A stretch of DNA of 64,000 bases, taken from NCBI GenBank assembly GCA_947487895.1, contig CANKYF010000009.1:115022-179021 (forward strand), given 5' to 3'. Shown one piece after another: positions 8,440 through 17,864 of this stretch (position 1 is the stretch's first letter; every line of letters starts with the position of its first letter). This stretch comes from an uncultured Flavobacteriaceae bacterium (GTDB lineage Bacteria > Bacteroidota > Bacteroidia > Flavobacteriales > Flavobacteriaceae). Position numbers and translations under genes: made by a program. The notes under the pieces are model-generated. The model ran no database searches, was not told the origin of the DNA, and was given only the letters and a program-made list of their open reading frames with translations.

Positions 8440-9210
8440 ATGTCTAAAAAGAATACTACAAAATATAGTGCCCCTGCCTTGGATAAAGGTTTGGATATTC
8501 TTGAATACCTAGCTGATCAAGGTATTCCATTAGCACAATTAGAAATAGCTCAAGGCATTAACAAGACACCCAGTGAGCTATACCGTATGCTTATGCGCTT
8601 AGAGGAACGGGGTTACATAATTAGAAGTTCAAACTCAGGAAAATATAGGTTATCATTAAAAATGTATAACTTATCTCATAGACATACACCTTTTGATGAA
8701 TTGAAAAGAGTTGCCCGTTATCCAATGCAATTATTAGCAGAAAAGACTAGGCAATCTTGTCATCTAAGTATAATGGACAAAGAACAACTTTTGGTTGTTT
8801 TACAGGCACATAGTCCTAACCCGGTTTCATTATCAATTAGTGAGGGGACCCATTTCCCTTTATCAATGACCACTTCTGGTAAAGTGCTTTTGTCTCGTTT
8901 TTCTGAAGAGAAACGGAACAACATACTAGCTAGAGACAGCCATTATAAAAAATGGAATCGCGAAAAAAAAGAAGAGATACGTGAGGTTGTCCATGAAGCA
9001 CAAGAAAAGGGGTTTTTGTTTTTAAATAGTGAATTAACTAAAGGAATAAACGATCTTGCCATACCCATTGGGTTATATGATTCTGAATTGAATGCTGTTC
9101 TGGGAGTTTCTATTTTCTCTTCTCATCTTGAAAGAGAAAATAATCTTGAAGATATCATCTTAGCTCTCAAGAAAACACAAAAAGATATTAACACATTAAT
9201 TGGATGTTGA
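8440..9210 (+). CDS. IclR family transcriptional regulator
   Basis: This 256-residue protein has the IclR layout. A winged helix-turn-helix spans about residues 10-75 (ALDKGLDILEYLADQGIPL, then a recognition helix around PSELYRMLMRLEERGYI). An IclR effector-binding domain follows, including SGKVLLSRFSEEKR and KGFLFLNSELTKGINDLAIPI. IclR proteins bind small metabolites such as aromatic acids, glyoxylate or sugar acids and usually control adjacent operons. It is divergent from the RhaT/CoA-transferase operon and 108 bp upstream of the DUF5703 gene, so it is the likely local regulator of both. Confidence 0.9.
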   Translation: MSKKNTTKYSAPALDKGLDILEYLADQGIPLAQLEIAQGINKTPSELYRMLMRLEERGYIIRSSNSGKYRLSLKMYNLSHRHTPFDELKRVARYPMQLLAEKTRQSCHLSIMDKEQLLVVLQAHSPNPVSLSISEGTHFPLSMTTSGKVLLSRFSEEKRNNILARDSHYKKWNREKKEEIREVVHEAQEKGFLFLNSELTKGINDLAIPIGLYDSELNAVLGVSIFSSHLERENNLEDIILALKKTQKDINTLIGC

Positions 9211-9318
9211 TCATACCCCATTACAATATTATGTTGAAAGATTTGTTTACAACGAAACCCCTTAAATTAAAGAAATATTCCCATAATTATATAAAGACAA
9301 TAAAACCGATATATTAAA

Positions 9319-11652
9319 ATGAAGAGAATCGCTTTTTACTTACTGGTACTTGTTTCAGCTATACAGCTAAGCTGTAAGGATTTTGAAACGAAGGAAATAG
9401 ATGATCCCTATAATGTGGTGTGGAATAGCCCTTCAGCTGATGAAACTGGGCAAATGCCTCTTGGGAACGGTGATATAGCAGCTGGAGTTTATGCTATTGA
9501 AAATGACGCTTTGTACTTATTACTTTCAAAGAATGATGCGTTTACCTATAATGGAGATATTTTTAAAACAGGAAAGGTGAAAATAGAGCTGAGCCCCAAT
9601 CCTTTTTCTTTAGGAAAAGCCTATCAGCAAACTCTTGATCTTAATACTGGATCTATTCAGATTACTGCGGATGAAGTAGAAATACGTGTTTGGGCAGATG
9701 CCAACAATCCTATATATCATGTAGAGGTGAATTCGCCCGAACAAATTTCTGTAAAGGCAAATGTTGAAACGTGGGAACGTTTTGATAATGCCAGCTACAA
9801 TCGTTCAGGAGAGCCCTTGGATCATCCCACACAAGATGTTGTTATAAAGAAAGATAATCAAATCATAACCTACTATGCTGTAGGTGATAGAAGTGTATAC
9901 GATACTGAACTGAAATATTATGAGGTTGAACATATGGCATCAGAATATCCAGACCCTTATCGTTTCAACACTTTTGGAAACCTGATTGAAAGTCCTTCAC
10001 TTAAATTGAAAGAAGGTGCTTTAACAGGCAATGGCAAATCATTTGATATACGCATCCATGCCCGTGGTGAACAAGAAGAAAATATCAATAAATGGCTTGC
10101 GAAACTCAAACAACAGCATGAGCGAGCTATAGATGTTGCCAAGGATTGGGCTTCCCATAAAGCTTGGTGGAAAACATTCTGGAGTCAAAGCTGGATTAGG
10201 GTAACAGATAATACCATTCTCCCAGAACAACGTAACCAATTAGATCATGAAGCCTATAAAACCCTTAGGGAGGTAGGTGATGATGGTGCATTGGTTGGTC
10301 AAAGTTATACGATGTTTCGTTATTTAATGGCCTGCCAGAGTAGAGGGCGTATTCAAACTAAGTTTAACGGTGGAATTTTTACCCAACCGCTTAGATACTC
10401 AAAAAAACCACGTAGGCTTAGAGTAAAACAAGTTAGTGATAGTTTATACTTTAGTCATGTAGATGATAGACTCTGGGGGAGACGTTTTACCTTTCAAAAT
10501 CAAAGGTTATTGTACTGGCCTATGCTAATGAGCGGTGATAAAGAACTTGTAAAACCGTTTTTTGATTATTATATAAATATGCTTCCTGTTAGAAAAGAAA
10601 TCAATAAGGTTTGGTTTGGACATGATGGCGCTTATTTTCGTGAAAATATAGAGCCGACTGGAGGTGAAAGGGATTGTGGCCCTTCTGCTATTTTTGGAGA
10701 TCATATTGATGAAAAACCTAGAAAAACATTACCTGGTAAAAATACTGGTCTATGGCATCATGCACATTATTTTACATCTGGTTTGGAAACGGTAACAATG
10801 ATGATTGCGTATACTAAATACTTTGAAGATGCTAATTTTAGTAAGAAAGTTTTGGTTCCTTTTGCTCGTGAGATATTAACTTGGTATGACCAACATTATA
10901 AAAGAGATGAAAAAGGAAAACTAAGATTAGATCCAGCACAGGCAGCAGAGACATGGTGGACCACAGTAAATCCTACCACTGATGTATCAGGTCTTTTACA
11001 CAATTTAGATGAACTGATTGCTATGAATATTGGTACTGAAATAGATAAAAACAATTGGAAACGCTTACGAAAAGAAATCCCTGAAATTCATTTAAGAGAA
11101 ATTGAGGGTAAACTGGCTATTGCTCCAGGATTAGATTGGGAAAAAAGGCAGAATGCAGAAAACCCTGAATTATATCCTGTATTTCCATTCAGAAGATTCG
11201 GTCTAGGAATGGGCACAGAAGATATTGTTGACTGGACCATGCAAAATCGTCTTCACAAAAATTACTTTAATTATAAGTGTTGGACGCAGGACCAAATTAT
11301 TTGGGCGTACGCGGGAAATGCTATGGAAGCTAAAAAAGGTCTTGTAGAGCGCTATAAAAATACGTCATCTAGATGTAGATTTCCATTATACGGAAGTCAG
11401 GGCCCAGATTCTTGTCCTGACTTTGATCATTTTGGATCTGGAAGTACTGCATTGCAAAGAATGTTGGTACAGGAAGTGAATGGTAAAATCTTGCTTTTAC
11501 CCGCATGGCCCAAGAGTTGGGATGTTAATTTTAAATTGAACGTTTCAAAAAATACAACTATACAGGGAAAGGTCGAAAATGGGATACTAGAAAATTGGTC
11601 TGTATACCCAGAATCAAGGAAAAAAGATGTAGTACTTCATGAACTTCAGTAA
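9319..11652 (+). CDS. DUF5703 domain lipoprotein, glycoside-hydrolase-like
   Basis: This is a 777-residue secreted protein. The N-terminus is a signal peptide with a probable lipobox (AIQLSC, Cys19), so it should be a lipoprotein. Residues about 30-290 carry the DUF5703 pattern (MPLGNGDIAAGVYAIEND, LLLSKNDAFTYNGDIFK, KVKIELSPNPF). The rest looks like an (alpha/alpha)6-barrel related to GH95-type hydrolases, with aromatic-rich segments such as GLWHHAHYF and AETWWTTVNPTTDVSG. The C-terminus has the beta-rich LLLPAWPKSWDVNFKL stretch seen in such enzymes. Its likely job is to release a sugar or derivative that feeds the neighbouring RhaT-type transporter. No enzymatic activity can be assigned from sequence alone. 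Confidence 0.75.
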   Translation: MKRIAFYLLVLVSAIQLSCKDFETKEIDDPYNVVWNSPSADETGQMPLGNGDIAAGVYAIENDALYLLLSKNDAFTYNGDIFKTGKVKIELSPNPFSLGKAYQQTLDLNTGSIQITADEVEIRVWADANNPIYHVEVNSPEQISVKANVETWERFDNASYNRSGEPLDHPTQDVVIKKDNQIITYYAVGDRSVYDTELKYYEVEHMASEYPDPYRFNTFGNLIESPSLKLKEGALTGNGKSFDIRIHARGEQEENINKWLAKLKQQHERAIDVAKDWASHKAWWKTFWSQSWIRVTDNTILPEQRNQLDHEAYKTLREVGDDGALVGQSYTMFRYLMACQSRGRIQTKFNGGIFTQPLRYSKKPRRLRVKQVSDSLYFSHVDDRLWGRRFTFQNQRLLYWPMLMSGDKELVKPFFDYYINMLPVRKEINKVWFGHDGAYFRENIEPTGGERDCGPSAIFGDHIDEKPRKTLPGKNTGLWHHAHYFTSGLETVTMMIAYTKYFEDANFSKKVLVPFAREILTWYDQHYKRDEKGKLRLDPAQAAETWWTTVNPTTDVSGLLHNLDELIAMNIGTEIDKNNWKRLRKEIPEIHLREIEGKLAIAPGLDWEKRQNAENPELYPVFPFRRFGLGMGTEDIVDWTMQNRLHKNYFNYKCWTQDQIIWAYAGNAMEAKKGLVERYKNTSSRCRFPLYGSQGPDSCPDFDHFGSGSTALQRMLVQEVNGKILLLPAWPKSWDVNFKLNVSKNTTIQGKVENGILENWSVYPESRKKDVVLHELQ

Positions 11653-11960
11653 GAATTAGAAGTATTGAAAATACTTTATCCTTTTTAATTTATAAAAAAA
11701 CGTCTAGAACGCTATTGAAATACAATCAAAAATTGAATAATTATAATTTTTGAAATATTTAAACATTGACTCTACGAAGAAATTAATCTTAGTAGTCACA
11801 AAGAAGATAAGATTGATTTAACGGAATTCGGGATCAAGGATAAAAAAGAAACTACTTATAATAAATACATTAACTACCTAGTTTGAAACAGTACCTAATT
11901 CAGGGAAATGTTCTATCATTGAATTAATTTATATGAATTTAAGATTATCTATTGCTATTT
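11653..11960. other. 308-bp gap with a possible decayed ORF tail
   Basis: The gap between the convergent DUF5703 and lacI genes is AT-rich. One open stretch at 11770-11886 (plus strand, 38 codons ending in TGA, with KEDKIDLTEFGIKDKKE in it) has no start codon and is preceded by a stop. It may be the tail of a lost gene; I recognise no family. I see no clear terminator. Confidence 0.3.
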
Positions 11961-12980
11961 TTATTTGTTTGAAGAATCTCTAACAATTAATTTTGACTTA
12001 ATTAGTACTGATTTTTTGATATGATTAGTATTTTTATTTTCAATAATGTCTATTAAAATTTTTGCCGCATTGCCTCCAATTTCTTGAGGGAATTGTTCAA
12101 TTGAAGTTAAAGAAGGATTAATTATATCAGCGAATTTATGATTAGAATATCCAATGACACCAACTTGCTTTGGCACATCAATGTTTAGCTTTTTTAATGC
12201 TTCAATGGCTCCAAGTGCCAGAACATCACCTGTGCAAAAGATGGCATCAGGATAATCGTTTTTATTTTCAAAAAGATCTAATGTTATGGAATGAGCTTCT
12301 TGCCTTGTTTTTATACTTTCAAATATCCAAGATTCTTTTAACTCTAAACTAGAAATCAATAAACCTTCTCTATATCCTTTTAATCTATCTCTATATACAC
12401 TTAAGTTTGTTGGTCCACCTAAAAATGCAATTTTTTTATAACCATTTTGAACTAGATGATTTATTGAATCTTTAGATATTTGATAATCATCATTTACTAC
12501 GCAGTCAATATCAGCAGACATGTCCACCCTATCGAATAACACAATAGGAATATTTTTATCTAGAATTAGTTTTAAATGTTTTGAATTATGAGTTGAGTTA
12601 GAAAAAGACATTAAAATGCCTGATACTTGACTATCAATCAAGGTTCTAATATTATCTACTTCTTTTTCAAAGTTTTCGTTAGATTGACAAATGATTAAAT
12701 TGTACCCAGAAGGATAAGTAACACCCTCTATTCCGAAAACACAATTGGACATAAAGTTACTATTTATTTTAGGTATAATAACACCAATTGAGTTTCCTTT
12801 TCCACTCCTCAAGCTAGCAGCCACCTTATTCGGTGAATAGTTAAGTTCTTCAGCTGTTTTCCTAACTAACTTTTTGGTTTTCTCACTAATAGAATGATGA
12901 TCATTCAGCGCTCTAGAAACTGTAGATGTAGTAACATTCAGTTTTTTTGCAACATCCTTAATTGTAACTTTTTTACTCAT
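11961..12980 (-). CDS. LacI family transcriptional regulator of the hexuronate locus
   Basis: This 339-residue protein has a LacI-type helix-turn-helix at residues 4-50 (VTIKDVAKKLNVTTSTVSRA, with the hinge helix around SPNKVAASLRSG). A periplasmic-binding-protein-like ligand domain follows (SIGVIIPKINSNF, PIVLFDRVD, DAIFCTGDVLALGAIEALK). It is divergent from the uronate isomerase gene, and a PurR-like palindrome lies in the spacer. The simplest reading is a repressor relieved by a hexuronate or a pathway intermediate such as KDG. The effector is not visible from sequence. Confidence 0.9.
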   Translation of the reverse strand: MSKKVTIKDVAKKLNVTTSTVSRALNDHHSISEKTKKLVRKTAEELNYSPNKVAASLRSGKGNSIGVIIPKINSNFMSNCVFGIEGVTYPSGYNLIICQSNENFEKEVDNIRTLIDSQVSGILMSFSNSTHNSKHLKLILDKNIPIVLFDRVDMSADIDCVVNDDYQISKDSINHLVQNGYKKIAFLGGPTNLSVYRDRLKGYREGLLISSLELKESWIFESIKTRQEAHSITLDLFENKNDYPDAIFCTGDVLALGAIEALKKLNIDVPKQVGVIGYSNHKFADIINPSLTSIEQFPQEIGGNAAKILIDIIENKNTNHIKKSVLIKSKLIVRDSSNK

Positions 12981-13026
12981 AATTATCGCAATATATCATA
13001 ATTATTTCGCTTTTACGCAAAAAATT

Positions 13027-13042
13027 ACGCAATCGTTTGCAT
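13027..13042. promoter_or_regulatory. LacI-type operator upstream of uronate isomerase gene
   Basis: The palindrome ACGCAATCGTTTGCAT has GCAA and TTGC half-sites around a central CG, the classic layout of LacI/PurR operators. It lies between the divergent lacI and uxaC genes and overlaps the -33 TTTG of the predicted uxaC promoter. Repression by promoter occlusion is the natural reading. A further ACGCAA half-site lies just upstream near 13010. Confidence 0.75.
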
Positions 13043-13067
13043 GATTCGTATTTACAATGTATCTTTG
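13036..13067 (+). promoter_or_regulatory. Bacteroidota-type promoter of uxaC
   Basis: TTTG at 13036-13039 and TATCTTTG at 13060-13067 (matching TAnnTTTG) are separated by 20 bp, which fits the -33/-7 consensus of the Bacteroidota primary sigma factor. Transcription should begin a few bases after 13070. An upstream TTG at 13037 therefore cannot be the translation start, which supports the TTG at 13091. Confidence 0.7.
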
Positions 13068-13090
13068 GCAGGAATAATAAACAATTTAAG

Positions 13091-14494
13091 TTGAAAACAT
13101 TTATTACAGATAATTTTTTATTGAATTCCAAAACATCTGAAAAACTATATCATGATTTTGCAAAAAAATTACCAATAATTGACTATCATAATCACCTTAA
13201 TCCAAAAGAAATTGCCGAAAATGTACAATTTGATAATGCGACTCAAGTTTGGTTAAGTGGAGATCATTACAAGTGGAGAGCAATGAGAACCTTAGGTGTG
13301 GAAGAAAAATATATCACTGGAGAAGCAACAGATGAGGAAAAATTTATAAAATGGGCAGAGATATTAAAATATACAATTCGAAACCCTTTATATCATTGGA
13401 CTCATTTAGAGCTTATGCGTTATTTTAAAGTCGATGAAATTCTATCCAAAAGTAATGCAAAGTCCATTTATAATGAGCTGTCAAATAAATTAAATCAAGA
13501 ATCTCATAGAACAATTGGGTTGCTTGAACAACAAAATGTTGAAGTAGTTTGTACTACAGAAGACCCATTAGATAATTTACAATATCATAAAACTTTTAAA
13601 GCAAAAGAGGTAGATATGAAATTGTCAACAGCATTTAGACCAGATGAAGCATATGCTTTAGAGGATTACGAAGGGTTTTTGAGTTATATAGAGAAATTAG
13701 AAATAGCAACTAAAATTGTAATAAATTCCTATGATGATTATATAGAAGCCTTAGAGAAGAGAATTATATTTTTTCATGAGAATGGCTGTCGATTATGTGA
13801 TCATGGGTTGCCATATCTTCCTTTTTTTGAAACTGGTACCTACAAAATTAAAAAGCTATTTACTAATGTTAAAAATGGCAAACAATTATCACAAAGTGAG
13901 ATAGATTATTTTAAATGTGAAACTCTCAAGCATCTTTGTAAACTGTATCATAAAATGGGATGGGTTCAACAATTTCATTTAGGTCCTTTAAGGAATGTGA
14001 ATTCAAGGTTGGTAAACTTGATAGGTAAAAATTCGGGATTCGATTCAATTGGGGATTTTTCCCAAGCATTAAATTTAGGGAAGTTTTTAAATCACCTTGA
14101 TAAAGAGGACCAATTGACTAAAACTATAATATATAATTTAAATCCTTCAGATAATGAGGTTTTTGCTGCTATGATAGGCAATTTTAATGATGGAACTATA
14201 AAAGGTAAAGTGCAATTTGGAGCAGCTTGGTGGTTTTTAGATCAAAAAGATGGTATAGAAAAGCAATTAAATGCATTATCAAATATTGGTTTAATAAGTT
14301 GTTTTGTAGGTATGTTAACAGATTCTCGAAGCTTTCTTTCTTTTCCAAGACACGAGTATTTTAGACGTGTTTTATGTAATATGATTGGGAATGATGTAGA
14401 AAAAGGAGAATTACCAAATGATATTCCTTTCTTAGGTGAAATAATACAGGATATCTGTTATTACAATGCAAAAAACTATTTTGATTTTGATTAA
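13091..14494 (+). CDS. uxaC: Glucuronate (uronate) isomerase
   Basis: UxaC isomerises D-glucuronate to D-fructuronate and D-galacturonate to D-tagaturonate, the first cytoplasmic step of hexuronate catabolism. The N-terminal PIIDYHNHLNPKEIAEN carries the H33-x-H35 metal site of the amidohydrolase superfamily. Family segments such as LCDHGLPYLPFF, WVQQFHLGPLRNVNSRL and MLTDSRSFLSFPRHEYFR follow. I choose the TTG at 13091, which gives 467 residues, close to the usual 470. It starts right at the conserved N-terminus (KTFITDNFLLNSK) and lies downstream of the predicted promoter; the longer frame from 13037 would start inside that promoter. The gene is followed after 17 bp by the transporter gene. 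Confidence 0.92.
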   Translation: MKTFITDNFLLNSKTSEKLYHDFAKKLPIIDYHNHLNPKEIAENVQFDNATQVWLSGDHYKWRAMRTLGVEEKYITGEATDEEKFIKWAEILKYTIRNPLYHWTHLELMRYFKVDEILSKSNAKSIYNELSNKLNQESHRTIGLLEQQNVEVVCTTEDPLDNLQYHKTFKAKEVDMKLSTAFRPDEAYALEDYEGFLSYIEKLEIATKIVINSYDDYIEALEKRIIFFHENGCRLCDHGLPYLPFFETGTYKIKKLFTNVKNGKQLSQSEIDYFKCETLKHLCKLYHKMGWVQQFHLGPLRNVNSRLVNLIGKNSGFDSIGDFSQALNLGKFLNHLDKEDQLTKTIIYNLNPSDNEVFAAMIGNFNDGTIKGKVQFGAAWWFLDQKDGIEKQLNALSNIGLISCFVGMLTDSRSFLSFPRHEYFRRVLCNMIGNDVEKGELPNDIPFLGEIIQDICYYNAKNYFDFD

Positions 14495-14511
14495 TATAGA
14501 ATTTAAAAAAG

Positions 14512-15810
14512 ATGAGTAAAAAGAATAAGGTAGGTAATTATAGGTATCGAATTTTAGCACTATTAATGTTTGCTACTACTATAAATTATTTCGATAGAAG
14601 TATTATTGGGGTTTTAGCTCCAACACTCGAAAAAATGTTTGATTGGTCTAATAGTGATTATGCAAATATTATGATTTCGTTTAAGGTAGCTTATGCATTA
14701 GGGATGCTTACAATGGGTGGAGTAATTGATCATTTAGGTACTAAGAAGGGATATACCTTATCTATAGCTATTTGGAGTGTGTTTGGTATGTTACATGCCC
14801 TTGTGAGACCGGGATTTAGTGTTCTTGGTTTTGCTGCAGCTCGTTTTGGTTTAGGGTTTGGTGAATCAGGTAACTTTCCTGCAGCTATTAAAACTACGGC
14901 AGAATGGTTTCCTAAAAAAGATCGTGCTTTTGCTACTGGTTTGTTTAATGCAGCAACAAGTATTGGTGCTATTGCTGCACCTTTTGTTGTAGGATGGATA
15001 GTGCATGAAAATGGTAAAAATTGGCAAATCCCTTTTTTGTTAACAGGTGTATTAAGTGCTGTTTGGGTTTTTCTGTGGATACGTATGTATAAAAAACCAG
15101 AAAAGCATCCCAAAATATCAAAACAAGAATTATCCTATATTCAAAGTGATTCTATTATTGAAAACGAAGATAAATTACCATGGAAAAGTGTATTTGGAAA
15201 GCGTCAAACATGGGCTTTTGCAGTTGCTAAAATTACAGACGCAGTATGGTGGTTTTTTCTTTTTTGGGGAGCGAAGTTTTTAGCAGATACTTTTTCTGTA
15301 AATATTAAAAATATAGCATTACCTTTTTTCGTGATTTATATTTTAGCAGATGCTGGTAGCATTTTAGGAGGGTATCTTTCGGGTGTCTTTATTAGAAAAG
15401 GATGGTCAATTAATAAATCTAGAAAAATCACTATGTTAATTTGTGCCCTAATTGTTCTTCCTGTTAGTTTTGTTGCTATTACAGACAATAAATGGCTAGC
15501 TATTTTTCTTATAGGCTTTGCAGCTGCAGGTCATCAAGCGTGGTCTGCAAATATTTACACTTTGGTCTCAGATGTTTTCCCCAAAAAAGCAACGGCATCT
15601 GTAGTAGGAATTGGTGGTATGGTTGGTGCAGTTTCGGGTATTGTAGCCGATATTATCTTGGGCTCAGTGTTAGATCAATCTGGAAATAAAGGGTATTTCT
15701 GGGCTTTTCTTTTGGTCGGTTTTTGTTATCTAACAATATTAGGGTTTGTCCATTTATTAATTCCTAAAATGACACCATTGGATGAAAATCTGAATAAGAT
15801 ACTTGACTAG
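14512..15810 (+). CDS. MFS hexuronate transporter, ExuT-like
   Basis: This 432-residue inner-membrane protein has twelve hydrophobic segments and belongs to the anion:cation symporter branch of the MFS that includes ExuT and GudP. Diagnostic segments are TTINYFDRSIIGVLAPTL in TM1 and ARFGLGFGESGNFPAAIKTT, followed by AEWFPKKDRAFATGLFNAAT, which carries the conserved ExuT/GudP loop. It lies 17 bp after uxaC, so it is in the same operon and most likely imports glucuronate or galacturonate. The exact uronate cannot be distinguished by sequence. Confidence 0.88.
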   Translation: MSKKNKVGNYRYRILALLMFATTINYFDRSIIGVLAPTLEKMFDWSNSDYANIMISFKVAYALGMLTMGGVIDHLGTKKGYTLSIAIWSVFGMLHALVRPGFSVLGFAAARFGLGFGESGNFPAAIKTTAEWFPKKDRAFATGLFNAATSIGAIAAPFVVGWIVHENGKNWQIPFLLTGVLSAVWVFLWIRMYKKPEKHPKISKQELSYIQSDSIIENEDKLPWKSVFGKRQTWAFAVAKITDAVWWFFLFWGAKFLADTFSVNIKNIALPFFVIYILADAGSILGGYLSGVFIRKGWSINKSRKITMLICALIVLPVSFVAITDNKWLAIFLIGFAAAGHQAWSANIYTLVSDVFPKKATASVVGIGGMVGAVSGIVADIILGSVLDQSGNKGYFWAFLLVGFCYLTILGFVHLLIPKMTPLDENLNKILD

Positions 15811-16193
15811 GTGTTAGTAGTCATCTATCGATTAACTAAACTTCTTGATAAAGGGTTAGTGAATTTAATATACACCTTTTTAAAGATACTAGTAAATAGA
15901 CGAATAGATTGCTAAAAAGGAATATTAAACGTACTAATTTGATACTAAAAAATTCACTTCAATATTTAAAACCAATCTTAAGGCTTTTCAATTAATGAGT
16001 CTTAAAGAAATGGGTAAATAGCGATCATATAGAGACATTACATCCATTGTTTACGATTCTTACTTGTACAAACAAAAAATTCACATTAGTAAGTTCTACA
16101 AGTATTTTGCTTTGTACTGTAATAGCACTTTTATGAAATTATTGATATATAATTAATTTTTGATTTTCATAAGATAATTTTAAGAATATAAAA
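15811..16193. other. 383-bp gap without a recognisable gene
   Basis: AT-rich DNA between the MFS transporter and the sugar kinase. I see stop-interrupted short frames only (for example an open run ending near 16158, without start). No terminator hairpin, tRNA or repeat was recognised. A promoter for the kinase gene presumably lies in the last 100 bp, but no clear TAnnTTTG element is visible. Confidence 0.4.
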
Positions 16194-17201
16194 ATGAAGA
16201 CTAAAAAAATTGTCACATTTGGAGAGGTTATGATGAGACTTTCCCCTCCAGGATATGCAAAATTTTCACAATCTACTTCTTTAGATATTGATTATGGAGG
16301 AGGAGAGGCAAATGTAGCAATAGCACTCGCTTACATGGGTATGAAATCTTGTCATGTTACTAGGCTTCCAGATAACCCTATTGGTCGATCTGCTACTCAA
16401 TATTTAAGGCACAATTGGATTAATACCAAATACATTTTATATGGTGACAATAAAATGGGACTTTATTTTTTAGAAAAAGGAGCAGTACATCGTTCAAGTG
16501 AAGTGGTCTATGAACGAGATGATTCGGCATTTTCAAAAATACGACCAGAGATGTTTCAATGGGAAGAAATTTTGGAAGGTGCTGATTGGTTTCATTGGAC
16601 AGGAATTACACCTGCAGTTTCAAGTGGAGCAGCAGCATCTTGTTTAAGAGCCATTCAAGTAGCCAATGCTCTTGGTGTAAAAGTTTCTGGAGATATCCAT
16701 TCTAGAAAGAGTCTTTGGAATTATGGTTTGTCAAAAAATCAGGTCATCCCTGAATTAGTTGCGAGCACTGATTTAGTAATTGCTGGGACTTATGATTTAC
16801 ATGATATTTTTGGTATAGGGACTCCAACCTCAGATTTTACAAATAGTGCTAAAGCACTTCAAGAAAAATTCCCCAAAATTCAAAAGGTAGCTGATAAAGA
16901 TAGAGAAGTACTTAGTGCTTCACATAACCGAATAAGAGGCAAGATGTGGAACGGAAATGAGCTTTTATTAACACCCTTTTATGATGTAACCCATATAATA
17001 GACAGAGTAGGTACTGGAGATGCATACGCTGCGGGACTTGTATATGGATTGGTAAATGAAAAAAATGATTACGAAGCACTAAAGTATGCTGCTGCAGCTT
17101 GTGCTCTCAAACATACTGTAGAAGGTGATGCTAATATGGTTTCTGAAGAAGAAGTCTCTAGGCTAGTTTTGGGTGGGAAACTTGGAGAAATTAAGAGGTG
17201 A
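16194..17201 (+). CDS. kdgK: PfkB family sugar kinase, probable 2-dehydro-3-deoxygluconokinase
   Basis: This 335-residue ribokinase-family enzyme begins with FGEVMMRLSPPGYAKFSQS and YGGGEANVAIALAYMG, the usual KdgK N-terminal glycine-rich block. It ends with the PfkB signature IDRVGTGDAYAAGLVYGL, including the catalytic Asp of GTGD. KdgK phosphorylates 2-keto-3-deoxygluconate to KDPG with ATP, the step after uronate reduction and dehydration. Its position after uxaC and a hexuronate transporter supports this over other PfkB sugars. The fructuronate reductase, mannonate dehydratase and KDPG aldolase genes needed to complete the route are not in this window. Confidence 0.8.
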   Translation: MKTKKIVTFGEVMMRLSPPGYAKFSQSTSLDIDYGGGEANVAIALAYMGMKSCHVTRLPDNPIGRSATQYLRHNWINTKYILYGDNKMGLYFLEKGAVHRSSEVVYERDDSAFSKIRPEMFQWEEILEGADWFHWTGITPAVSSGAAASCLRAIQVANALGVKVSGDIHSRKSLWNYGLSKNQVIPELVASTDLVIAGTYDLHDIFGIGTPTSDFTNSAKALQEKFPKIQKVADKDREVLSASHNRIRGKMWNGNELLLTPFYDVTHIIDRVGTGDAYAAGLVYGLVNEKNDYEALKYAAAACALKHTVEGDANMVSEEEVSRLVLGGKLGEIKR

Positions 17202-17304
17202 TTCTTTAAATAACTCACAATATTTTTTAGATTTACTCATTAAATAGTATTAAACTAATTCTCTAAAAAGAAATTAATGCAAGCTCTATAGGGTTTATCA
17301 ATAA

Positions 17305-17811
17305 ATGAAATCAACTAGCACTAAGAAGAAAATATTCTCAGCATTATTTGATAAACACTATAAAAGACTCTTTAACTACGCTTTTAAAGTGGTCAATGAT
17401 AAAGATATAGCTAGTGGTCTTGTGCAAGAAACATTTATAAAGCTTTGGGAAACTATTGAAAACATCAAAAATGATGAACGAGCAATAGAATCTTACCTAA
17501 TCACGGTGTTGAAAAACAAGATTATTGATAATCATAGAAAAAACAAGACTCAGGAAAAACACTACGATTTATATAAACTAAATGCAGAGTTTTCGGTTGA
17601 TATAGACAACAAATGGGAACTGGAGAAAAAAATAGATGGTATTTATAATGCACTGCATCCTAAAACTTCAGAAATATTCAAATTGTCCAGAACAAAAGGG
17701 CTGACTTATTCAGAAATTGCAGCTTTAAAAAATATTTCCGTTAAAACTGTAGAAGTTCATATTTCAAAGGCACTTAAAGCATTTAAAAAAGGATTAAAAG
17801 ACTATTTGTAA
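17305..17811 (+). CDS. ECF sigma-70 family RNA polymerase sigma factor, FecI-like
   Basis: This 168-residue protein has sigma region 2 (about residues 15-85, YKRLFNYAFKVVNDKDIASG then QETFIKLWE) and region 4 (about 110-165, LTYSEIAALKNISVKTVEVH), the minimal ECF sigma architecture. It is followed by a FecR anti-sigma gene and a TonB-dependent receptor with an N-terminal STN domain. This is the standard cell-surface-signalling arrangement of Bacteroidota, in which ligand binding at the receptor releases the sigma factor to transcribe the transport genes. Confidence 0.92.
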   Translation: MKSTSTKKKIFSALFDKHYKRLFNYAFKVVNDKDIASGLVQETFIKLWETIENIKNDERAIESYLITVLKNKIIDNHRKNKTQEKHYDLYKLNAEFSVDIDNKWELEKKIDGIYNALHPKTSEIFKLSRTKGLTYSEIAALKNISVKTVEVHISKALKAFKKGLKDYL

Positions 17812-17864
17812 AATAAAAATAGGGTGTTACTGGTTGACAAACGTCTTCTAATAAATACCTAATT

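Noticed and set aside
11770..11886. Open 38-codon stretch after the DUF5703 gene
   Set aside because: No start codon, preceded by a stop, and no recognised family; mentioned only as gap content.
13037..13090. Extended uxaC start at the TTG at 13037
   Set aside because: The TTG is part of the -33 TTTG and LacI operator, and the 18 extra residues do not resemble UxaC N-termini.
14730..15113. Minus-strand ORF of 127 codons inside the MFS gene
   Set aside because: It is an antisense shadow of a well-conserved transporter with no recognisable domain.
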